Shown here one piece after another: positions 41,301 through 47,580 of a stretch of 60,000 nucleotides of DNA. This stretch comes from Bugula neritina (taxonomy: Eukaryota > Bryozoa > Gymnolaemata > Cheilostomatida > Bugulidae). The stretch is from contig OZ037767.1 of NCBI GenBank assembly GCA_964035545.1, positions 25,593,628-25,653,627 of the forward strand, read 5' to 3'. The notes under the pieces are model-generated. The model was not told where the DNA came from. It did not search any database and was given only the letters and a program-made list of their open reading frames with translations. Position numbers and translations under genes: made by a program. Numbering within the stretch: the first letter of the stretch is position 1; each line of letters begins with the position of its first letter.

Positions 41301-41968
41301 AAGCTACAGACAAAATACATATAACATTAGAACACTGGCTTTGATAAATAACAAAATAAAAAATGCATGCAGTATTTCAACAGGCCCTTTTATATAGTTT
41401 TATATACTATAACAATATGATAATAAAACTGACCATCTTCATTTTAAGATTTTGAGCATTTTGTAGCTTTTAAATAAATATTGCAAAAGCAATAGTCATC
41501 ATGAAATTAAAAATTTCAATGTATAGAAATACAGTTATCGAAATTGCCCAAAAGGGAAAACTCACTTTATTAGTTTACGGGGATGTTTGATAGCAGCGTC
41601 TGAAACAATGTACAGCAAAGACGACGAAGAGTCATTTTGACATGCAATGTTCACCGTAGTCGCATCATAGTAGTGAGTGAAATCTAAAAAAGGTCAATAA
41701 ATTATATCACTAAAGTTTTACATGTATGTAAAGTGTACTTTTTATGATTAGTAATCAAATCAATCTTGCATAGTATGCGGACAAAAGTCTGATGCACTTT
41801 GCCACGCAAGTGCACACATTTTTTTTATATTTAGCACATTAAAACATTACAGCATATTTTTGTTTTAAAAACTTCAACAATTGCCACAAATCTAACCTAT
41901 AATATCCGCAATAGCTTGAAACTCAGAGGGGAGTTCATAGTCTGTGGCATCCATATTGACTGTGAAAT
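14254..41968 (-). CDS. MORC-family CW-type zinc finger protein (13 coding exons, one duplicated)
   Basis: Thirteen minus-strand exons join in phase at every junction. Starting at the ATG at 41954 the product is 739 residues with exon 12a or 748 with 12b. Domains: GHKL ATPase-like region (residues 1 to about 125), S5-like middle region (about 125 to 310), CW zinc finger (W340; C343, C346, C364, C373) and a Ser/Pro/Lys-rich tail with a 12-residue repeat. A predicted helical C-terminal segment and a basic, NLS-like end (SPRKAAKRAKKG) follow. MORC proteins are nuclear chromatin-compacting ATPases, and the CW finger usually reads methylated H3K4. Here the ATPase signature motifs are degraded (see findings), so chromatin binding may persist without hydrolysis. 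Most introns are long; seven tandem arrays and a SINE sit in them or in exon 11. The true start may lie in an exon upstream that I could not find. I am confident of the family, not of the subfamily. Confidence 0.88.
14701..14854 (-). CDS. MORC-like exon 12b (alternative)
   Basis: A 154-nt exon between acceptor tttgtttacag and donor TGTGTT|GTGAAT. It encodes 51 residues from QSQKRHDMLRKPLIVFLNSM to ENSTTEELVSILMVCV. It enters in phase 2 and leaves in phase 0, as exon 12a does, and ends in the same TTEEL...CV pattern. It can follow exon 11 and precede exon 13 without breaking the frame. Confidence 0.75.
14855..15955 (-). other. intron between exons 12a and 12b
   Basis: AT-rich spacer of 1.1 kb with no repeat or gene that I recognise. 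If the two exons are alternatives, it is never spliced on its own in a frame-preserving product. Confidence 0.6.
15956..16082 (-). CDS. MORC-like exon 12a (alternative)
   Basis: A 127-nt exon after a very strong C/T tract (about 60 nt of CTCTC and CCCCTC) ending ctgtacag. The donor is TGTGTT|GTGAGA. It encodes 42 residues, LVNAQVSYLTQATRFFLHRL to KETTTEELAVLLHLCV. It matches exon 12b in entry phase (2), exit phase (0), last six bases and the TTEEL motif, so it looks like an exon duplication. Confidence 0.75.
16461..17139. repeat. ACACACAGAGTAT/ACACACAGAGTAC tandem array
   Basis: About 60 short units of 9 to 13 bp, differing in the number of AC steps and in TAT versus TAC, fill nearly all of the intron upstream of exon 12a. 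In the minus-strand transcript it reads as repeated CUGUGUGU. All six frames stay open because the unit lacks stops, so the long open frames here are artefacts. Confidence 0.95.
17189..17968 (-). CDS. MORC-like exon 11: SPxK-repeat tail
   Basis: The longest exon, 780 nt. It opens SGSPINIQLSSKKRKIS with a basic NLS-like KKRK. It then runs through SP-K motifs to a tandem array of SPTKSASPSKVV, five near-identical 12-residue copies plus degenerate flanks. An acidic, serine-rich part follows (EDYYSLSDDEDPK), and it ends KIKQLSSELR at donor GAG|GTGAGT preceded by CTGAG. SPxK motifs suit proline-directed kinases and A/T-rich minor-groove binding. Entry and exit are both phase 2. Confidence 0.9.
17625..17855 (-). 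repeat. 36-bp coding minisatellite in exon 11
   Basis: Five near-perfect 36-bp copies plus degenerate edge copies, each encoding SPTKSASPS(K/R)VV. A unit of 36 bp (12 codons) keeps the frame, so copy number can vary without frameshift. Confidence 0.95.
18061..18174. repeat. 32-bp minisatellite in the short intron between exons 10 and 11
   Basis: Three and a half copies of a 32-bp unit beginning gtgagtttgagtgactgt. It fills about half of the 238-bp intron 17969..18206. Confidence 0.9.
18207..18311 (-). CDS. MORC-like exon 10: end of CW finger and basic Pro-rich linker
   Basis: After acceptor gcttgtag the split Ser and CEDPE complete the CW finger, giving its fourth zinc ligand (C373). PPATPTPRRKPAPPRSI follows. 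Phase 2 on both sides; donor ATTAG|GTACAC. Confidence 0.88.
18693..18746. repeat. 20-bp repeat just downstream of exon 9
   Basis: Three diverged copies of a unit containing gcaggtaactg, directly after the exon 9 donor on the minus strand. Confidence 0.6.
18756..18944 (-). CDS. MORC-like exon 9: CW-type zinc finger
   Basis: Acceptor gtgttttag, donor CAGCAG|GTATGT. It encodes DMYPVIVSAYMKEMESIRSS, then the CW core EWARCGICLKWRLLGQPLDD and LVCSNFDML. The motif W-x2-C-x2-C-x-K-W is exact, and the third Cys lies 17 residues after the second. Entry and exit are phase 2. Confidence 0.93.
19497..19657. repeat. 17-bp tandem repeat (ctataaagtatagtgtg)
   Basis: About nine diverged copies of a unit centred on tataaagtata. 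Intronic for the MORC-like gene. Confidence 0.85.
22733..22924. repeat. 24-bp tandem repeat (actgctactataactaacac)
   Basis: About eight copies of a 24-bp unit containing tagtactgctactat, ending in a cluster that reads tatacctaatactag. Intronic. Confidence 0.9.
23088..23161 (-). CDS. MORC-like exon 8
   Basis: A short 74-nt exon between acceptor aattttgcag and donor TTTAG|GTAAGT. It encodes AKSRSMYKVVGIVQNSYGAD and SAEF. YKVVGIV fits the conserved GGVVGVV strand of MORC middle regions. Phase 0 in, phase 2 out. Confidence 0.85.
25189..25803. repeat. 29-bp palindromic satellite, about 21 copies
   Basis: Unit caactacagtatgctgtag plus a nine-base AT-rich linker, repeated without spacers. Each unit contains the inverted repeat ACTACAG-TATG-CTGTAGT, so every copy can form a 7-bp stem with a 4-nt loop. 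Copies differ mainly by C/T at a few positions. There are no unique spacers, so it is not a CRISPR array. Confidence 0.95.
25965..26267 (+). other. unidentified open frame inside the MORC intron
   Basis: A 100-codon open frame from ATG to TAG. Its composition looks more protein-like than the surrounding short frames (for example LIANNAGFIEQAFQTRLGAR). I do not recognise it. There are no clear splice sites or Kozak context. It might be a relic of a mobile element or a retrocopy, or chance. Confidence 0.2.
28713..28841 (-). CDS. MORC-like exon 7
   Basis: 129 nt, phase 0 on both sides, acceptor gttgttgcag and donor CCAATG|GTTAGT. It encodes CAEGETEDGNPILMTVGYSS followed by HWPLQQMLVFYHRGRLVRSI. 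The segment fits the MORC block with pattern FG-x(n)-GM-x2-Y-x3-RLIK just before the CW part. Confidence 0.85.
28842..34794 (-). other. MORC-like intron 6
   Basis: Intron of 6.0 kb. No gene was found. It contains an 11-bp inverted repeat at 31407..31453 and a more GC-rich, non-coding stretch at about 32.10-32.17 kb. Confidence 0.6.
31407..31453. repeat. inverted repeat (hairpin)
   Basis: ATGCCTTTTCT at 31407..31417 and its exact complement AGAAAAGGCAT at 31443..31453 are separated by 25 bases. No target-site duplication or transposase is evident. Confidence 0.7.
34795..34923 (-). CDS. MORC-like exon 6: S5-like core strand
   Basis: 129 nt, phase 0 on both sides, acceptor atttgcag and donor GAACAG|GTTAGT. 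TYLSLAFLIPKIKLVVEEEE fits the MORC strand pattern (A)Y-x2-VLYIDPRM-x-I-x-I. An earlier in-frame GTTAGT inside the exon (after GAGCTG) could act as an alternative donor. Confidence 0.8.
35132..35420 (+). mobile_element. tRNA-derived SINE
   Basis: An A box TGGTCTAGGGG (35144..35154) and a B box GGTTCGAACCC (35189..35199) are 34 bp apart, as in a Pol III tRNA promoter. A non-tRNA body follows. That body shares ttcagtca-agttgct and gtgccaca with the element at 42.0 kb, so both belong to one family. Ends are approximate. Confidence 0.85.
35500..35645. repeat. degenerate attggtattg repeat
   Basis: Repeated variants of attggtattggtgttgcaat follow shortly after the SINE and may have grown from its tail. 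Confidence 0.6.
38585..38681 (-). CDS. MORC-like exon 5
   Basis: 97 nt, acceptor ctgtttctag, donor CTAAAG|GTATGC. It encodes AGNHSILHCSPQSPGDILLR KKTSGVMTASLK, the connector between the VIISLK strand and the next S5-like strand. Phase 2 in, 0 out. Confidence 0.8.
38786..38924 (-). CDS. MORC-like exon 4
   Basis: 139 nt. It encodes NVVSGEDNLSSILEKTNVFS, KKKKLVRYLKAMES and DNTSSVIISLK. The last part fits the MORC pattern of a helix followed by GTLVIIFNL. The donor AAGGG|GTTTGT is weak, but it is the only one that carries the phase (2) into exon 5. Confidence 0.78.
38925..41121 (-). other. MORC-like intron 3
   Basis: Intron of 2.2 kb with no gene. About 40.28-40.44 kb is locally less AT-rich and carries TAAT/ATTA core motifs and GATCGATCGA; a conserved regulatory element is possible but unproven. 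Confidence 0.5.
41122..41303 (-). CDS. MORC-like exon 3: GHKL region, part 3
   Basis: 182 nt, acceptor ttgtctgtag, donor GACT|GTATCC. It encodes FSSEDVHSKKGGLSRGWQQL and GDSVLVLSKL, where family members have the GxGLK loop and an IGKDFILFTK-like strand. The strand is kept; the loop is not canonical. Phase 2 in, 1 out. Confidence 0.8.
41566..41683 (-). CDS. MORC-like exon 2: degenerate ATP-site motifs
   Basis: 118 nt, acceptor accttttttag, donor ATAAA|GTGAGT. It encodes (D)FTHYYDATTVNIACQND, then LLYIVSDAAIKHPRKLI. With exon 1 it forms AIADIIDFTHYYDATTVNI, which aligns without gaps to the MORC N-box pattern AELVDN-x2-DA-x-AT. Phase 1 in, 2 out. Confidence 0.8.
41897..41968 (-). CDS. MORC-like exon 1 (first recognised)
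   Basis: 72 nt from acceptor gaaatttcag to donor ATATAG|GTTAGA. It contains ATG at 41954..41952 beginning MDATDYELPSEFQAIADII. The exon also stays open upstream of that ATG to the acceptor, so it may be preceded by another coding exon or by a 5' UTR exon. Phase 1 on both sides, so it could be skipped in frame. Confidence 0.65.
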   Translation of the reverse strand: MSQSIWMPQTMNSPLSFKLLRIL

Positions 41969-42006
41969 CTGAAATTTCAATAACATATTTATAGAGCATA
42001 CAAAGA

Positions 42007-42205
42007 GCAGATGTGGTCTAGTGGTTAGAGCACAGGCCTATAAGCGCTAAGACAAGGATTCGAACCTTTGCAGGTCAGAAAGAGGGTTCAATCAAAATTG
42101 CTCCTGTGCTACAAGCAAAAGCCTGCAAAGCCACATTGCCAGTATGGTGAGGGGCACAGCCCTTGGCTAAATTTAACTTCCTCACGCTTACTATGACTAG
42201 ACAGT
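42007..42205 (+). mobile_element. tRNA-derived SINE, second copy
   Basis: A box TGGTCTAGTGG (42014..42024) and B box GATTCGAACC (42057..42066), then a body with ttcaatcaaaattgct and gtgctaca like the 35.1-kb copy. It lies about 40 bp upstream of the first recognised MORC exon in transcript sense, in the branch-point region. Ends are approximate. Confidence 0.85.
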
Positions 42206-42469
42206 AGTAAAATTACATTATCATTATAATTATCATATTCATTATATAAAGACGCTAGACTTGCTTTTAGTTCTAACTATAAGTATAATATTTTTATAAA
42301 ATAAAATATTACATTTAGTTAAATCATCATATAAGTACAATTTTAATTAATTTCAAGCAGTGAAAAACAACCTCTAAAACATATACACCTCATGAGGTTA
42401 GCTTAAAGTAAAATTTTTTTGATATTTAATAGAAAGAATTACAATATACACTGATATATACACAAAATA

Positions 42470-43640
42470 TACTGATATTCATGTTGATGTCAATATTGTC
42501 ATACCCATTATTATTATAACTGCCAGAATATCAAATCCATCATCAACATCAATATGAAGTATTATACACATTCTAATTATCATTCCAATAGTATAAGTAA
42601 ATGCTGATGGTGAGACTCATACAGTTGTCATTATAATTGAGTACGGGTAGCAATTTTCCCAATCCCTATCAGTATGATTCATCCAATATGTCAATAATGA
42701 ATAATTATAATGCATCATGATCATTCCCGATACCGATACACATTAACAATGATAATCATAATGATACGATATTAATTTTAAATTATTTATCACCAACATC
42801 ATGATGATGACATAAAATAGATTAACTTTGACTTTTAGATTTAAGTTGAATCTTAAGATTTTGATTGACCATTGTCACTTGGTGATAGTATTAGATTATA
42901 AAATTAAATATAAAAATAAATGATGAATAAAAACTAAAATTAAATAATTATAACAAAATAACTATAAGAATCAGAATGACTATCATTACGGAGTTTCCGT
43001 ATCACTTACTCTTACTCCTAATCAGTATCACTATCAGCATTGCTTTCACTATGAATATGACTATCAGTTGGAGTATCACTATGACAGTATCAGTATGACT
43101 ATCACTATCACTATGAGTAATAGTGTCACTGTGAATATGAATATTAATAATATGAATATAAGTATTGAAGCATAACATTAACTACAAGAAATGAGCATCA
43201 GCATATTTATTTTGATGTAGTGCTCATACTGATATTCATACTGGTACTGGTAGGCACTGCCACTGGTAGCCTTTGTAACACAGACACTAATAGTAATACT
43301 AATAGTAATACTAATAATAATAGTACTTTTGTATCGCCTTCACTATCACTATGATAATCAACTCATAAAGTAATACTGGTACTCATAGTCATACTGAGTC
43401 TAACAGTGACTACATTTTGATTTAAATTTAATGATTATCGCTATCACTATCAGATTCAGTCACAGTGTGAGTGTGCCACTGTTAGTCTCACTTTCATTTG
43501 CAACAGCAATCACAACCAGAATGTAATTCAAATTGTATTTGTACCACTATCACTAATACTAATAGTAATAGTAATACTATCACAGTATAACATTAACTAT
43601 CAGTGTCATCATGATCACCGTGATCGGTGATACTGATCAT
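42470..43640. repeat. low-complexity ATC/ACT/ATG-rich tract
   Basis: More than 1 kb of degenerate tri- and hexanucleotide-like repetition (actatcactatgag, catcatcaacatcaat, taatactaatagtaat). Open frames within or beside it are by-products. Confidence 0.75.
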
Positions 43641-45254
43641 CATGATCTCTGGCCGAGACTTTCATTATTTAAAACTTATATTACAAATATTGTGGGTAAA
43701 CCAGAAAAAGTATCAACAAACAAGATAATAATTGTTGTAGTCACTAGTCATAATAGCTGCAAGTCATTATTTTTTCATTCACACTTAATTTTAAGAGGCT
43801 CTGGGAAATTTGTAAGATTAAAAAACGTGCGGTAACATTTTACCATGACATTAGTCAAATTCAAAGCACCAACGTTAGAAACGCGCGGCCTTCCGTTTGC
43901 ACACGAACTAAATGTAGTTTTAGTACTAAGCTCTTGCGACTATTCGTTTGTATTACGGTTGGAATAGTTTCCTCCAACTACAGACACTCCCATCCAATAG
44001 TAGTAAGCTGCGTAAGTCCGACCTTGCTTTGCATTCAACTTCAAATTTAGCTAATTTCTCTTCTTTACCTTGTATAAAATACAAGTAATAAAGCTACTTT
44101 TTATTAATAAATCGTATCACCTTACTGGCAACATTTAAGAGATCCCAGAGAAAATATCTGTATTCCAGTGCTATACTGTTGTCTGATAGAAGAATTTCTA
44201 TTGCATATTTATCATTTTAATGTCACATGCTGTGCTTTTCATATTGCAAGTTTGGCTGCGTTTGAAACTCTAAATACAGTGCAACTGCAAACTGTATCTC
44301 CTAGAAATGCTCAAGTAAATAACTTTTAGCTCCATAAGACCACTCCAAAAGAGTATCTTTTCATATCCTTTATATAGATGTACTTTTGCATAAAGTAGGG
44401 TATAGTTGGTATAACAACAAACACTAACATTATATGTCACAAAGCATACTAGGTTATATATTACACATATGCACACACATATTATATATATAATATTAAA
44501 TATATGTATATATAATATCAAATTATTGATTATTCCAATTATGGAAGAGATAAGATTAGTAAACATAATATTCTCTAACGGCAACCTTTTGAAGTTTTTT
44601 TGGAAATAAGATTTCTATCTAGGAGCGATGCCTGTATAAATGGATTAGTGGCACCTTGTCAAAAACTTTTTCAAAGAATTACACACTTTCATTAACTCTT
44701 TTTTTACCATTAAATCATTAAATGGTAGAAAATCATAAAATATTTTACACATATAACTAAATCCATAGGTAATTCATATTGCCTGTTGAAAAGAAGTAAA
44801 CTCAGAGGCTGACTTAGGTAATGTAGGACTATGTGTTTAGCCATTTATTAAACTTTAATTCTAATTAGCCTATTAAATCGCTAATATTGAAACTAGCTTG
44901 AAACTTTATAAGTTAATCTACCTGCAGACTTATAGTTAATAGTCATAGTAAAATTGAATAACTAACTAAATAACCAAAGTACAGCTATTTAATATTTATT
45001 GCTATCATTAGTGCATTTTAATCACTTTTTTTCTGGAAAGGAGTATTAAAAGCTTAACTGTGCCAAATTTTTAACACATAGGTGTTTCCTAGGCTGGCGC
45101 TTTTCCTAATATTGGCTTGAATATCAGGCCAGCGGCTTTCACATATTATACTTCGCTGAATTCCTATGGAAGAGGCAGAGCTGGGTTTCTTAAGTGCATG
45201 CTAATTAAATTCACTACAATGAATCTCTTGTAATTTAGATTTTGATCATCAGAT

Positions 45255-45370
45255 AGGGTAGGGCGAAAACCTTGCTAAAGGTTTTTGCCAAAAATGATTC
45301 AGCGGAGATTAAAACAGAAAACCTCTCAAGTGAAAAGCGTACGCTCTACCAACTGTGTCCCTTTCTCACT
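45255..45370 (-). mobile_element. decayed tRNA/SINE head
   Basis: The minus strand reads cacagttggtagagcgt, a good tRNA A-box region. Where a B box is expected it has only gaggttttctgttttaatctc. It is an old tRNA-derived relic; there is no working Pol III B box. Confidence 0.5.
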
Positions 45371-47295
45371 TCATTGCAATGTTTGTGTATTCTTTTAAAG
45401 CAATCTAAACCCTGTAATGATATTGATATATACTCGTGGTGATTACATTGAAAGCATTTGGTTGATAATCATATACTCATAGTTAGGTACACTCACTGCA
45501 GAACCGATCATGACCATTGATCTATAGAAATAGTTTTGATCTCATACTGTAATTGACAATGTATGAGACAAATATTTAGATTATATTAGTTGCAGTTATA
45601 AAGTTTCTATAATGGTTAAAAGGTTAAAACTATAAAAATAGCGCTTTAATCATTTTGTTGTGTAAAAGTTAAGCTATTAAACACGCTTTTAATCATATTA
45701 TAGTTTTGTTCAGACCAACGCTATAGCTTTTGTAAACAAGTCCTATCCAAAAGTCTAAACATAGTTATATATGACATGTTGAAATTCAGAGTTATAGGCT
45801 ACAACGAAAAAAACTTTCACATATCATGCATCAATAATACTTATATGAATAATGGATTACAATTTCAATAAATTCTTAATTACGTCAGTTGTTTTATAAA
45901 AAACTATGCTGTTGCTGCTACCACATTGAGGTTACTCAATTAAATCAATTACATGCAATGTGGTAAAAGTAGTATTGAAGTTATCTATAGTAAACGAAAG
46001 TATTCATTTGATTTCAAATAATTATTTTTGTAATTTCTCATACCATTGCAAGTTGATTAATTATATTGCTTTAAAACTTTAACAGATATAAATTCATGTA
46101 ATTTGTTTAATCAGATAGGGTTACTTGCAATTCTGGTAAGAAAGGATAGTTATTTATACAGTTTTTCATCATTATTTCATAATAATATTGTGTTATTGTA
46201 GATATTTTGAATAATAAATAAAAACATGAATTTCTAAACAAATAGATACTGTATTTGTGTTTGCTATGTTCTTTGAGAGCTCACTACCAGCCTAACAGGT
46301 ATAATGGGTACCTGTTATCTACTGCCATCATAATATGCCAGAGCACTTACAGCTGTTACTAATTGGTATATTTATAATATAGGCAGGTCATTAAATAGAA
46401 TAGTTGAATCAGGGTATCTATACACTAGCACTCTATATATCCCTTTAGTGCTACTTTTACACTTACTTTAGTGCAAATTTATACTTCTTTACATTTACAT
46501 GCACGTGTGTCTATAAGTTCAGCAGCACCTAAATTATTTGAGCTTTTTTCCTTTAATATAGTTATTTAGTTGTGTCTTAACAAAATATCTACAAACCATT
46601 GAAACCGTTGCACTTTTCAACCTTGTCACATCCTATCATTTTTGTACCACATGTTTCATAAAATACCATGATGTGTGTGCAAGTATATTGTATGGTATGC
46701 AGTGTTTGTATAACTAGGCTATAATTAATAATTTGGCAGAGATTTGATGGCTTGGCAACTGCAGTGGCATACAGTGGGTGTAGGTTATTGATGGGACTTA
46801 CCCTTTTCATGTTTTATCGCTAAGTTCCACTGCCTAGATAGTGGTAATGTGGCTTGATGGGAAGTCATGAATGTACTTCCAAAGGGTTAATATGCATCAC
46901 TCTGCTGTACTTCCACTCATAGTGTGAGGTCTAGAGCAAAGAAAGCAAGGAAGTTCAATGGTGGCTGGGTAGTTGTTCTACAGGTCACTGGTCACCTATA
47001 TGCATGCTAAAGTCATCTCCTCAATACAGTCTTATGCCAATGTCATATACCGATAGGTACTATCAAGTTACTATTGGTTTGTTATATAATTTATTGTGAG
47101 ATAAAATATTAGGATAAGCTTGATTACATTGTCAATTGTATACATGCATTAACTGCTTATTCTGTTGGATTGAATCACTCCGAGATCAATTGCAACAATG
47201 AAGGCCTTGCAACTTACTGCAAACACTAAAGTGAGTGTGTTGCAATAGTTGATATGATTCTACACCACTATAAAAATATTGGCAAATAGCGGCTA

Positions 47296-47580
47296 ATGCC
47301 AAAGAGTAATGTAGTGCGGGTAAGGTCACTTTTAATACTCGAGCAGAGATTTAAAAGCCCTCTAAACTTTTGCCCGGTATTGTTGGACATGGAAATGATT
47401 GGGGCATACGTGTACATGATTTTATATACAAGTCTGGTGTTGGCTGGAGCAGGAATTCTGTTTGCTGTAAGGAAGGTGATACAACTGTCAACAGCACTCT
47501 CTGACAGCCCTCTCCTACCTAGGAGGCACTCCGGAAAACTGCTGAAGAAGTTACTGGTAAAACTACCCTCAAAAAATAAA
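47296..47580 (+). CDS. NDT-like gene exon 1: membrane anchor
   Basis: An in-frame TAG sits just upstream (TAG CGG CTA ATG), so translation starts at 47296 or at the later in-frame ATGs 47389 and 47395. ATG 47389 has G at +4. Residues about 35 to 57 form the only clear transmembrane segment, followed by a basic stretch (RRHSGKLLKKLLVKLPSKNK). Donor AATAAA|GTAAGA, phase 0. Confidence 0.75.

Larger units (their letters stand above)
41969..47295. other. head-to-head intergenic region, probably with the MORC 5' end
   Basis: The MORC-like and NDT-like genes point away from each other across 5.3 kb. The stretch 43.86-44.04 kb has several CpGs (acgcgcggcc) in otherwise CpG-poor DNA and could hold a promoter or a 5' UTR exon. 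No in-phase coding exon was found there. Confidence 0.45.

Noticed and set aside
42007-42075. Functional tRNA gene
   Set aside because: The Pol III boxes are good, but the stems do not close into a cloverleaf and a SINE body shared with the 35.1-kb copy follows.
43611-43835. 74-codon plus-strand frame
   Set aside because: It starts inside the low-complexity tract and has no recognisable content.
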